A DNA stretch of 64,000 nucleotides, from positions 33,501-97,500 of the forward strand of contig CAJHZI010000703.1 of assembly GCA_905160935.1 (NCBI GenBank), read 5' to 3'. Shown here piece after piece: positions 43,301 to 53,610 of the stretch. The stretch comes from Enchytraeus crypticus. Taxonomy: Eukaryota > Annelida > Clitellata > Enchytraeida > Enchytraeidae. Under the pieces are notes generated by a model. The model worked only from the letters and a program-made list of their open reading frames with translations. It did not search any database and was not told the DNA's origin. How positions within the stretch are numbered: the first letter of the stretch is position 1; the number at the start of each line of letters is the position of its first letter. Position numbers and translations under genes: made by a program.

Positions 43301-43478
43301 ATTATCTAGGGTACCAGAGAACATATGTTTCGGCCAGGGCTCCACTAAGGCTTTCTCGAGGAAGACTGCTAGGGGCAGTGACTCAGTGTCAGTGAAGAAC
43401 AAGAACAAGTCTAGAGCCAAATCAAAGCAGTCAGGGAACCAGTCTAACAGCGTTGCTATGGAAACTGAACTGTCTTGA
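40358..43478 (+). CDS. ZNF511: ZNF511-type C2H2 zinc-finger protein, five exons
   Basis: Exons at 40358-40521, 40878-40937, 41534-41675, 42364-42713 and 43310-43478 join in phase (2, 2, 0, 2) to 294 residues (human about 250). Order: N-terminal segment with NKFFEEGNLACRM; finger 1 split over exons 2-3 (CEIGGCCKSFTSLLAYEMHY); finger 2 (CTECHHCFPTQHLLDLHLTEWH); finger 3 in exon 4 (CPVESCAELFFTHSLRRSHL then HKYPPNYRF); a Thr/Ala/Cys-rich linker longer than in vertebrates; and the family C-terminus VPENICFGQGSTKAF followed by a basic tail. ZNF511 is a poorly characterised conserved protein; a nuclear, nucleic-acid-binding role is inferred from the fingers. Exon 3 and 4 edges are duplicated in the introns. 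Confidence 0.92.
41637..41826. repeat. ZNF511: 63-bp triplication of ZNF511 exon 3 end
   Basis: CCATGGTATC, which spans the exon 3 donor, occurs at 41671, 41734 and 41797, exactly 63 bp apart. The upstream SLFSLQSITTP codons are copied too. The frame is open through all three units, so intron retention or use of a later donor would only lengthen the protein. Confidence 0.9.
41842..41960. mobile_element. Possible hAT-type MITE end
   Basis: CAGTGTTGGGCACGTAACTG followed by AAAAAGAGTAGTTAAGC resembles the terminal sequence of many hAT-type MITEs in animals. The matching far end was not found, so this is tentative. Confidence 0.3.
42280..42390. repeat. ZNF511: Copied ZNF511 exon 4 start
   Basis: CATAGTACCGCTGTGCTGTAG (about 42293-42313) duplicates the true acceptor and first codons TTTAGTACCGCTGTCCTGTAG (42359-42379), with the CTGGATGTTGTCATGT lead-in also repeated. 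Confidence 0.85.
42711..42970. repeat. ZNF511: Donor-derived minisatellite in ZNF511 intron 4
   Basis: The true donor AG/GTAAATCTTTAAGTACTCG (42712) begins a run of about eight units (CAGGTAAACCTTTTCG, CAGGTAAATCTTTAAG, CAGATAAATC), several keeping AG/GTAAA. Confidence 0.85.
43085..43305. repeat. TGATCAATTGAT array
   Basis: TGATCAATTGATTGAT units, many self-complementary (ATTGATCAAT), up to the ZNF511 exon 5 acceptor. Confidence 0.9.
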
Positions 43479-43515
43479 TGAATGTCTGCCTGGAATTAGG
43501 AAATGGACGTAAAGA

Positions 43516-44127
43516 ACAATTGCTTTGTGAAACAATTGCTTTGTGAAACAATTGCTTTGTGAAACAATTGCTTTATGAAACAATTGCTTTGTGAAACAAT
43601 TGCTTTATGAAACAATTGCTTTGTGAAACAATTGCTTTGTGAAACAATTGCTTTATGAAACAATTGCTTTATGAAACAATTGCTTTGTGAAACAATTGCT
43701 TTGTGAAACAATTGCTTTGTGAAACAATTGCTTTGTGAAACAATTGCTTTATGAAACAATTGCTTTATGAAACAATTGCTTTATGAAACAATTGCTTTAT
43801 GAAACAATTGCTTTATGAAACAATTGCTTTATGAAACAATTGCTTTATGAAACAATTGCTTTGTGAAACAATTGCTTTGTGAAACAATTGCTTTGTGAAA
43901 CAATTGCTTTGTGAAACAATTGCTTTGTGAAACAATTGCTTTATGAAACAATTGCTTTATGAAACAATTGCTTTATGAAACAATTGCTTTATGAAACAAT
44001 TGCTTTGTGAAACAATTGCTTTGTGAAACAATTGCTTTGTGAAACAATTGCTTTGTGAAACAATTGCTTTGTGAAACAATTGCTTTATGAAACAATTGCT
44101 TTGTGAAACAATTGCTTTATGAAACAA
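43516..44127. repeat. 16-bp minisatellite, about 38 copies
   Basis: ACAATTGCTTTGTGAA units in perfect register, starting 38 bp after the ZNF511 stop codon and thus probably in its 3' UTR. Two variants (TTTGTG and TTTATG) are grouped in blocks, a sign of block-wise amplification. An AATAAA at 44231-44236 follows. Confidence 0.95.
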
Positions 44128-44230
44128 TAACTAAGTCGTAGGAATCAGAAAAATTTCTTCTGTGATACTGGAAAGCTTAGAATTTCTTCCCTATTTGTGT
44201 ATTTTTAAGACTTTTATAGTTTTGAGTTAA

Positions 44231-44236
44231 AATAAA
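44231..44236 (+). terminator. ZNF511: Possible ZNF511 polyadenylation signal
   Basis: AATAAA about 750 bases after the ZNF511 stop, just beyond the 16-bp array. It is the first clear signal in that direction. Confidence 0.4.
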
Positions 44237-44299
44237 AGAAAGCTAGAAGGTGAATGCAGAATTTGTGTTTAGACTATACAGTACGATTTGAGATCTAGA

Positions 44300-44760
44300 C
44301 GAATTGTATCCTACTGTATTGTATTGTATCCTATTGTATTGTATATTGTATTGTATTGTATTGTCTCTTTCATCCACTGAAAACGACAGAAGCAGCTGAT
44401 GTTAAAACAAACAAATATTTCTTAGTTTCTTATGTAAACCTCTACATGACTCAATTTTCTCTCTCCTTTCTAGATCACTCAATCAACATCAATCAATATC
44501 TAGCAATCAATCATGATCTCTGTTACTCGATCAATCATCAATATCTAGCAATCAATCATGATCTCTGTTACTCGATCAATCATCAATATCTAGCAATCAA
44601 TCATGATCTCTGTTACTCGATCAATCAATCTTGATCAATCAATCTTGATCAATCAATCTTGATCAATCCATCTTGATACTCGATCAATCAATCTTGATCA
44701 ATCAATCTTGATCAATCAATCGTGATCAATCAATCTTGATCATTCATTCACGTTCAGTTA
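44300..44760. repeat. TGTAT pentamers and 45-bp ATCA-rich tandem repeat
   Basis: A CTATTGTATTG run at 44310-44365. From 44480, three units of about 45 bp (ATCTAGCAATCAATCATGAT ... TTACTCG), then CTTGATCAATCAAT units. No gene. Confidence 0.85.
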
Positions 44761-44934
44761 ATCTCTATCAATCAATCGCGATAAAAATATTAATCTGTCA
44801 CATAGCAAAATATTATTTCTATATTTACATGTATTGTTTGCCGTATTTACACGTATTACCGTATTTACACGTATTTCAGTATTTACACATATTGCTGTTT
44901 TTACACGTATTGCAGTATTTCTTATTTACAAAAG

Positions 44935-45066
44935 CTGTTAAAGCTAAGGTTAACGTCAGTTTCATCACTCGAAAGCGATGTCAGTGACGGGCGATCCCAG
45001 AATTTGAACCCCGCAAATATTGATCCGCGGTCGAGTATCTTACCGACGTCGCCACTCACTCCAGCC
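44935..45066 (-). mobile_element. SINE family B copy
   Basis: Full reverse copy with all family landmarks. Its neighbour at 46320-46447 is in the same orientation. Confidence 0.8.
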
Positions 45067-45258
45067 TCATTTCATTTCTACAGACTCGCTTCAGCTTCTA
45101 ATGAGTTTATGCTCGTCCATTTCATTAAGATATTCTCTGGCTCGTTTCCAATCCAAGATCTCTCTTACCACTGAAGATGAGGATAGAATCGTTTCTTGTT
45201 TCATTTATCTTTATAACTGTTAGTGATATTGTGGCACAGTGCTAGAACGGTGCCATGT

Positions 45259-46223
45259 TTAGAACGACGAGGGGGACAGTACATTCATCTCTTTTTTCCT
45301 CACGCTCATTCTGTCCGGCAGATGTAACAAACCCTTCCTGCTCCCACCAGGACTTCCTGCCCCGCCCCCTGTCCTCGCCGCCTCCCTCTCCTGCATGGCC
45401 GTCACCGCCCCCAGCAGGCTCGTCCCCGGCCCCGCGGTGTGGACCCCCTGCACCCTAGACCTCTGACTTCCCGTTTCCTCAGTCACCGCTGACTCTCGGT
45501 TCATCTCGACGACTCGGTGGGCGGAGCTACGCCAGAGCCCCGCCCACGAGGAGGAGGTGGAGTCAGTGGAGCTAGGAGACGTGGTGGAGGAGGCGTGGCT
45601 AGTTGTAGAGGCTGTGAGACCCTGGGCCTGGATCAGTCTGCCCAGGCTGTGATCTGTGACAACAACAACAACAGAGTGCTACTGTCGTTCATGACAAGAT
45701 TTAGCATTACTTATATGAAATCAGAATCAGCTGAAGGCCTACATCTTCAGCCGAGGTCTATAATGTAGTGGTTATGGTGGCAATTCAGAGCTAGGGGATC
45801 GGTCAGAATGTGTCGAGCCCCAGGAGATAATATTGAGTGTAGAGGTGGAGTTAATATTAGGGCAAAGTATCGAGGCAGAGTTAAACTTTGGACGGTCGTT
45901 AGAACATGACATTGGCTTTTATCCTATACGGGTGAAGAAATTGGAGTTAAACTCTGATTACTATCAGAATTTAACTCCCATTTCTTCACCTATATTATCT
46001 AGTATATATTTTCCACTCACCTGTGGCGCCACCTCCCGTTTCTTCAGGAATTTCTTTAATCCCGCCCACTGTGCTAGCACTCAGCTGTGATTGGTTGCTG
46101 ATAATCAGGCCCCTCAGCATATCTGTCAGCCTCCGCCCACGCTGTAGCGGAGGCCTATCAGGAGCCACGCCTCCTGTATGTGCAGCCACGCCCACAGAAC
46201 CTGTCCTATCCATTGAGATATTA
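45259..46223 (-). CDS. Two linked exons of an unrecognised protein (C-terminus)
   Basis: Exon 46223-46021 has good sites (TTACCAG acceptor, GTGAGT donor) and encodes NISMDRTGSV ... RRLTDMLRGLIISNQSQL ... KEIPEETGGGAT. It ends in phase 1 and joins exactly to exon 45653-45259 (TTGTCACAG acceptor), which continues DHSLGRLIQAQGL, a Ser/Thr-rich stretch, WAGLWRSSAHRVVEMNRESA, a Gly/Arg-rich stretch and LLHLPDRMSVRKKEMN to a stop. Base composition is far more GC-rich than the surroundings. No domain is recognised; most of it looks disordered. A 34-bp hairpin lies in the intron just after the first exon. Confidence 0.6.
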
Positions 46224-46319
46224 CTGGTAAATTGTTCAAATTAGTCGGAGAGAATTCGAGAATTTAGACTGAGACTCTAAACTGAACATAAGAAAGCATT
46301 TCTTGTGAATGAGCAGAAA

Positions 46320-46447
46320 TTGTAAAGCTAATGTTAACGTCAGTTTCCTCACTAGAAAGCGATGTCAGTGACGGGTGAGCCCAGGATTTTAACTCCGCAC
46401 ATACTGATCCGCAGTCGAGTATCTTACCGACATCGCCACTGGTCCAG
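46320..46447 (-). mobile_element. SINE family B copy
   Basis: Reverse copy with ACGTCAGTTTCCTCACTAG, CAGGATTTTAACTCCGC and CGAGTATCTTACCGACATCG. Confidence 0.8.
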
Positions 46448-46839
46448 CCACAAAACTTATATCTGTTATGGTTTATCGACTGAAAGTTAAACAAATGGTC
46501 AACTAGGACTATCTTACAGTTTTATAAATCTTCAGTCACTGACATATTCCTAGACTAGTGTGCTGCAATTAGAAAATAGCAAATACACAACAGACTCTAT
46601 TAACCTAATGCATTTCAGTAAAGTGAATACTTGAGCCTACGATATTGTCATTGATGACTGTAGCACTCTAATTATTACTTTTTATATATTATTTTTGTTA
46701 AATACCCGGGGTGTAGGCCTAAAGAACTCGAAGTTTGATATTAACGATTAGAGCAATATGAGCTGAATCGCCGCCCGGCTACTCGAGGCCTTCTAGCTGC
46801 TTAAAAGAATAGCTGAAGCAGACTGAATTAGTAATATGA

Positions 46840-46876
46840 TTATATTATTATTATTATTATGATTATTATTATTATG

Positions 46877-46917
<41 letters not shown>

Positions 46918-47168
46918 GACTTGTGTTTATAACGCTACGTTTAATTTTAACTGCTCTGCTATATCTTACCACTGTTAATTTTTTATATATAAATAGGCTA
47001 CTAGGCCTACTTGTGAGATCACTTAATTAAATAGACAATCGTATTTGAGCTATCCCTTAACATATGGTTAATTAGGCCTATTGTAATTAAATGATGATTA
47101 ATCATTAAATAATATTAATTATTTAATTATTATTTTTAATTATTATTGCATTTATTATTTAATAATAT

Positions 47169-47210
<42 letters not shown>

Positions 47211-47215
47211 TTATT
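46840..47215. repeat. TTA microsatellites and AT-rich spacer
   Basis: TTA/TTATGA runs at 46840-46918 and 47160-47215 with unique AT-rich DNA between them. Confidence 0.85.
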
Positions 47216-47469
47216 AACCATCATGTAATTGAATGATGGTTAATTGATTGTAACGTTACAGCCGTTGTGTATGCTATAGATCAGATGATATATTGTATGT
47301 AGATAGACCTACAATAGGCAACTGTTGCCACTTGATAGTGCCTGCGCCTATTTGAAGCCTAGGACTTAGCCTACATGTGTGAGAACTGTAGAATGTGTGG
47401 CGGTCGATCTGTAAACTGATTGTGAGAGTATGACAATAGCTAATACCTTTGATCTCTCTGTCTCTGTCT

Positions 47470-47470
47470 G

Positions 47471-47525
<55 letters not shown>

Positions 47526-47530
47526 CCTCT
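47470..47530. repeat. CT microsatellite
   Basis: Pure CT run with short interruptions, adjacent to the candidate exon. Confidence 0.9.
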
Positions 47531-47605
47531 CTCTCTCTCTCGCCTCGCTCTCTATCACTCTCTCTATCTCTCTGTTTCTCTCTGATGCTAAATACATATT
47601 CTAAC

Positions 47606-47723
47606 AGAACCCATGTCCTATGATCTCCTTGAACCCGCTGATTAGCGATGAGCGACTCGACCTCTCGACTTTGTTCTTCATTTATTTCTTCCGTGAAAGA
47701 TCTGACGCTCCACCGAGCAGAGC
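47606..47723 (-). CDS. Candidate exon of an unrecognised gene
   Basis: The minus-strand frame SARWSVRSFTEEINEEQSR, then EVESLIANQR and VQGDHRTWVL, lies between an AG (CATAG, at 47724-47725) and a GT (CT/GTTAGA). It enters in phase 1 and leaves in phase 2, which fits the exons on either side (53321-53015 and 46223-46021). Amino-acid make-up looks like a real charged helical segment. The acceptor lies inside a 55-bp palindrome. No homologue is recognised. Confidence 0.4.
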
Positions 47724-47874
47724 CTATGTTGTCTTTATGTCGAGTCATGACATAAAGACAGCATAGGCTCTGAGGCACAGAGACCAGATTAATCAATCGA
47801 TGGAGTCAAAGACTGACTGATGTGTAGAGAGCTTACAGCGTTACCACATGTTACATTGGTATCATTATAATTAT

Positions 47875-49135
47875 ACATGTACTATTATATAAGCCTACAT
47901 GTACTATTATATACATGTACTACTATATACAAGTATTATTATATACATGTACTATTATATACATGTACTATTATATACATGTACTATTATATATATGTAC
48001 TATTATATACATGTACTATTATATACATGTACTATTATATGTATGTACTATTATATACATGTACTATTATATACATGTACTATTATATATATGTACTATT
48101 ATAAACATGTACTATTATATAGGCCTACATGTACTATTATATACCAGTATTATTATATACATGTACTATTATATACATGTACAATTATATACATGTACTA
48201 TTATATGTATGTACTATTATATACATGTACTATTATATACATGTACTATTATATGTATGTACTATTATATACATGTACTATTATATACATGTACTATTAT
48301 ATATATGTACTATTATAAACATGTACTATTATATAGGCCTACATGTACTATTATATACATGTATTATTATATACATGTACTATTATATACATGTACAATT
48401 ATATACATGCACTATTATATACATGTACTATTATATACATGTACTATTATATACATGTACTATTATATAGGCCTACATGTACTATTATATACATGTACTA
48501 TTATATACAAGTATTATTATATACATGTATTATTATATACATGTACTATTATATACAAGTACTATTATATACATGTACTATTATATAAATGTACTATTAT
48601 AAACATGTACTATTATATAGGCCTACATGTACTATTATATACATGTATTATTATATACATGTACTATTATATACATGTACAATTATATACATGCACTATT
48701 ATATACATGTACTATTATATACATGTACTATTATATACATGTACTATTATATAGGCCTACATGTACTATTATATACATGTACTATTATATACAAGTATTA
48801 TTATATACATGTATTATTATATACATGTACTATTATATACAAGTACTATTATATACATGTACTATTATATAAATGTACTATTATATACATGTACTATTAT
48901 ATAGGCCTACATGTACTATTATAGACATGTACTATTATATACATGTACTATATATGCATATATAGTACATGTATATATATTATATACATATATTATATAC
49001 ATGTACTATTATATACATGTATTATATAGGCCTACATGTACTATTATATAGGCCGACATGTACTATTATATACATGTACTATTATATAGGCCTACATGTA
49101 CTATTATATGCATAGGCCTACATGTACTATTATAT
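47875..49135. repeat. 16-bp TACTATTATATACATG satellite with higher-order units
   Basis: About 78 units. The variant unit bearing AGGCCTACATG recurs at about 48121, 48336, 48469, 48619, 48753 and 48903; the later spacings alternate near 133 and 150 bp, giving a higher-order period of about 283 bp. The long open frame on the + strand (MYYYIHVLLYTCTII repeats) is an artefact. Confidence 0.95.
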
Positions 49136-49189
49136 ACAGCATACGTCCTGAGTTTTTACCTACTAGTGTAGCCTATATTTAAGTCTGAT

Positions 49190-49204
49190 CTAAGAGAGAG
49201 AGAA

Positions 49205-49237
<33 letters not shown>

Positions 49238-50211
49238 TCACTGTTTCTGTTAGAATGTTTTATAGAGGTCAAACTCTAACAGGTTGTATAACTTCGTGTT
49301 TTATTATCTTCTGCTGCACAAGCGAATAACAACATTAAATTCTATTTAGACTTCAAAAGTAAAGCGCATCTCATTCCCTGAAACTCTATTAAACGTTAAA
49401 CTTTGGACGTAACTGTTTAATGTGCTACTAGAGCTTGAACTATATTTTTGTGTTGTTTAATTTTACTATGTACACGAATTTATGCTGTTTGAATTGAACC
49501 TAAAGTTCCTGAATCATTTGATGCCAGAATTTGCTCCATTTCCCGTTAGAATGTACATTTAAATAAAAATAATACTACATTTTGTACTACAATTCTTAGC
49601 TCTACTACTAAATTGTTTTAAAAAATTAAATAATTGTACTACAAAGATTTGTACTACATTACAGAATATTTCTAGTTCACAAGAACGGCATGTCACTAAG
49701 TGGATTACTGCAGAGTCTGCATTACCTACTGTATATATCACTGTACATAACTTTATCCTGTACTTATGCTGACTAAGCTCATACTCATCGACCGCAGATC
49801 AGTATGTGCGGGGTTCAAATCCTGGGCTCGCGCGTCACTGATATCGCTTTTGAGTGAGGAAACTGACGTTAACATTGGCTTTACCAACTTAGCTTATAAA
49901 GTTAAAGCGACAGTGATTTCATCAGATTTGAACCATCCAATGGAATGAGCGCAATCTCTTTAGGCACGAGGTAAGGCCGCTAACCAATGCGCCACAAATG
50001 GTTTAGCTGGATGAAAACATCTGAGTTACACATGTAAATGTAGGCAGAGAGATTTTATGTGTTGTCATAAAGTAGAGAACAAAGTTCATATGACTTAAAT
50101 ACACGCGCAGCGTCTTATCAAAGGGTTCATAGTGGTAGAGGTGAATGACTCTCTCTCTCTGTCTCTAAACTATTCTCTCTCTCTCCTCACTCTCTCTACT
50201 CTTCTCTCCTA

Positions 50212-50249
<38 letters not shown>

Positions 50250-50299
50250 TCTTCTACTCTTCTCTTCTCTCTCTATTCTTCTGTCTTATTCTATTCTTC

Positions 50300-50347
<48 letters not shown>

Positions 50348-50640
50348 AACGTAGGCTGCGTTTTGTCGTAAGAATTGCTTCAGCACAGGCAGAGGAAGGC
50401 AAAGAGAAATCACCTAAAAATATATATTCCCTCAGTTAAACGCATCTCGTGACCTCTGACACGGTAGTGAGGTCCTCTAACCTCCAGGCTACTGGCGACA
50501 ACAACTGAGAGAAATAATCGTAAACAGTTTTATTTCATTCAAATAAGGTGACGTCAAGTGAACAGTAACAAGCGATAAAACAAGATCAGGGTATAAGTGA
50601 TCAACATTCAGAGCTTGAGATGTGGAGATTAAATACGGTC
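49190..50640. other. Spacer, no gene recognised
   Basis: GA tract (49192-49240), SINE B (49778-49895), a reverse tRNA-like piece (about 49925-49998, GGTTAGCGGCC and GGTTCAAATC when reversed), and CT arrays (50150-50345). No coding segment could be supported. Confidence 0.6.
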
Positions 50641-50649
50641 AGGTTATAA

Positions 50650-50955
50650 CATTATGTCATTTGTCATAAACCAGTCATTTGTCATAAAACCAGTCATTTG
50701 TCATAAAACCTGTCATTAGTCACAAAACCTGTCATTAGTCATAAAACCAGTCATTTGTCATAAACTAGTCATTAGTCATAAAAAACAGTCATTAGTCATA
50801 AAACCTGTCATTAGTCACAAAACCTGTCATTAGTCATAAAACCAGTCATTTGTCATAAAACCTGTCTTTTGTCATAAACCAGTCATTTGTCATAAAACCA
50901 GTCATTTGTCATAAAACCAGTCATTTGTCATAAAACCAATCATTAGTCATAAAGA
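50650..50955. repeat. 20-bp GTCATAAAACCAGTCATTTG array
   Basis: About fifteen units alternating CATTTG and CATTAG variants. Confidence 0.9.
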
Positions 50956-51840
50956 CACATCATACGTTATACACAATTATCTCTTTGAAATTACGAATAA
51001 AAATATCATTAGCGTGAAATTATAACTAAAATATGAAAAGAAGCAAAAGGAGCAAAACAAAGCAACAATAAATACTGTAAAGGTAAAGGGCTAAAGAAAA
51101 ATACAGGCAATATCTAAACCAATACCGTGTGAAAGCAACTCAAAGCAATAGAAAACAATAAAACTATAACAAAACAACTGATAACAAGAAAACAACCCAA
51201 TTGATAACAAGTTGATAAGTGATATGGCATGGACATATAGCTAATCTACACAGCACTAATACAGTAAATAATCCAAATAGTGTGATGACATATATCAGAT
51301 AAGGCACTAATAGCATAAAGAACTGATAAGGCACTAATAGCATAAATAACTGATAAGGCACTGATAAAGTAGATAACTGATAAGGCACTGATAACATAGA
51401 TAAATGCACTGATTAAAACTCAATGACGTTACCTGACGCCTCTAACCACTGAGCTATTGAGACACTTTTGATAAGATTAATTTATAGATAAGATGTAACT
51501 ATGGCAAATCAGTCACACACGATGTTTGTACAGGATCCGGTTAGAGGCAAATCAGTATGGCGTCTAAACTACCAATATTTCCAGCTCAACCAGTCACCAA
51601 TGCTATAAATGAATCAATGAGAAACATGGGCAAACTACACAGCAAATATGACCTACACATTGTAAACACGGCAAACATGATCTACACATTGAGAAACTTG
51701 AGCTACTAGAGAATGAGACAGCAGTTGATACGTTGTAATGCAATAAAATGGATGTAATATACATGTAATACTGTTAGTAATAGCTTACACATCAAAACAA
51801 CAAATAAAATATAGTTTAACGTCTGCTTCCTCAGCAGCGT
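50956..51840. other. AT-rich spacer with short repeats
   Basis: A GATAAGGCACTAATAGCATA repeat (about 51298-51400) and a reversed fragment of SINE A head (51425-51472, ends GAGCTATTGAGACAC). No gene seen. Confidence 0.6.
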
Positions 51841-51842
51841 GA

Positions 51843-52160
51843 TGATAGAGACTTCTTCACCAGCAAGCAGCTCAGCCAATCACCTCAGCTCTAAAAACAG
51901 CTACCAGCAGCTCAGCCAATCACCTCAGCTCTAACAACAGCAGCTATCAGCAGCTCAGCCAATCACCTCAGCTCTAACAACAGAAGCTACCAGCAGCTCA
52001 GCCAATCACCTCAGCTCTAACAACAGCAGCTATCAGCAGCTCAGCCAATCACCTCAGCTCTAACAACAGCAGCTACCAGCAGCTCAGCCAATCACCTCAG
52101 CTCTAACAACAGCAGCTATCAGCAGCTCAGCCAATCACCTCAGCTCTAACAACAGCTACT
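51843..52160. repeat. CAGCAGCTCAGCCAATCACC tandem repeat
   Basis: Seven units of about 40 bp, each with GCTCAGCCAATCACCTCAGC. Each contains CCAAT and E-box-like CAGCTC words. Confidence 0.9.
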
Positions 52161-52675
52161 GGTCAAGTAATAACTGAGCAAAACTTTAATGTGCACATTG
52201 TGACATGATTATTATAATTCTGATATACACCTAGAATATCACTAAAACGAACACACACACGCACACACACACATGCACGCACGCGCGCACACATACACAC
52301 GCACACACACAAGCAGACAGGAGACACTAGGGACTAGCAAGAAGGAATTAGAGCTGTCACTGAATACTGCGTTAATACAAATCAATGGGGTGAGAGACTC
52401 AACGTAAAATATCAATACATAGAACCACGAAGCAATGAGAAACAAATAAATTATGACATTCATTTCGTTAACTAGAGGCTTTAACAAAGAAAGAACCAGT
52501 GACTTGCTGTGGACGTAGCAAGTGTGCTAACCATCAAGCCATCAGTGCTTACACACAGGGTTATTTCATTATATTATTATTTCATTATCGTTATTCTTCA
52601 AGTGAGAAACTATCTAGAGTGGTAACACTGCAGGCATTTCAGGTGAGCGGGGAGGTTAACAGTCGATAAGAGGAC

Positions 52676-52925
52676 AGCTGCTGTCGGCACAGCTGCTGTC
52701 TACACAGCTGCTGTCTCCACAGCTGCTGTCTGCACAGCTGCTGTCTACACAGCTGCTGTCTACACAGCTGCTGTCTAGACAGCTGCTGTCTACACAGCTG
52801 CTGTCTACACAGCTGTTGCAGACAGCAGCTGTGTAGTCAGCAGCTGTGTAGACATCAGCTGTGCAGACAGCAGCTGTGTAGACAGCAGCTGTGTAGACAT
52901 CAGCTGTGCAGACAGCAGCTGAGGG
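52676..52925. repeat. 15-bp CAGCTG array folded into an inverted repeat
   Basis: Nine or so ACAGCTGCTGTCTAC units run one way to about 52812, then GACAGCAGCTGTGTA units run the other way to 52920. Each unit also contains the palindrome CAGCTG. Confidence 0.95.
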
Positions 52926-52931
52926 AGATTC

Positions 52932-53323
52932 CTACAGTCGTTTGTAAATGGTCATCCTGGAAGAAGTGGGAGTGACCACATAAGTAGTGGCCACAGCAGC
53001 TGTAGCAGCAGCACCTGTAGCAGCAGCAGCTATAGTAGCAGCAGCTGTAGCAGCAGCAGCTGTAGCAGCAGCAGCTGTAGTAGCAGAAGCTGTAGCACGT
53101 GTAGCAGCTGCAACAGCTGTGGCACGTGTAGTAGTAGCAGCAGCTGTAACAGGTGTAGTAGCTGCTGCAGCAGCTGTGAATGAAGATCTTGTAAGCCAGG
53201 ATGACTTGAGCTCAGCTGCTGTAGCTGATTTAGCTGCTGATGCAGCTGGCGTTGTCATGGTAACATTCGAAATCTCTGAGTCACGCCCTCCCGTTAGATA
53301 CAGCTCAGCATCCCTACCATCCT

Positions 53324-53362
<39 letters not shown>

Positions 53363-53571
53363 CAATCAATCGATCAAACAATCAATCAAACAATCAATCA
53401 AACAATCAATCAATCAATCAAACAAATAATCAATCAGGCAATCAATACAACGCAGACTCAATGAGGATTCCTGATTAAGAACAGAGGGAGCAAGTGGAGA
53501 TAAGATATTTCTACGTATCATCTCCATGAATGTTTAATATTTAAACATACACGTAACTTTATTTAAACGTT

Positions 53572-53610
<39 letters not shown>

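Noticed and set aside
43496-44127. Minus-strand frame FHKAIVSQSNCFTKQL
   Set aside because: A 16-bp minisatellite; both strands are open because the unit lacks stops.
47899-48754. Long open frames of MYYYIHVLLYTCTII type
   Set aside because: They translate a 16-bp satellite; 48 bases give a 16-residue repeat in any open phase. No splice or start context.
49925-49998. Possible tRNA gene on the minus strand
   Set aside because: Box words present, but stems do not pair; best read as a degraded tRNA-derived repeat.
53000-53200. Open + strand frame rich in Ala/Val across the GCA/GCT array
   Set aside because: Mirror of the trinucleotide repeat; the minus frame has an acceptor and non-repeat coding context, the plus frame has neither.
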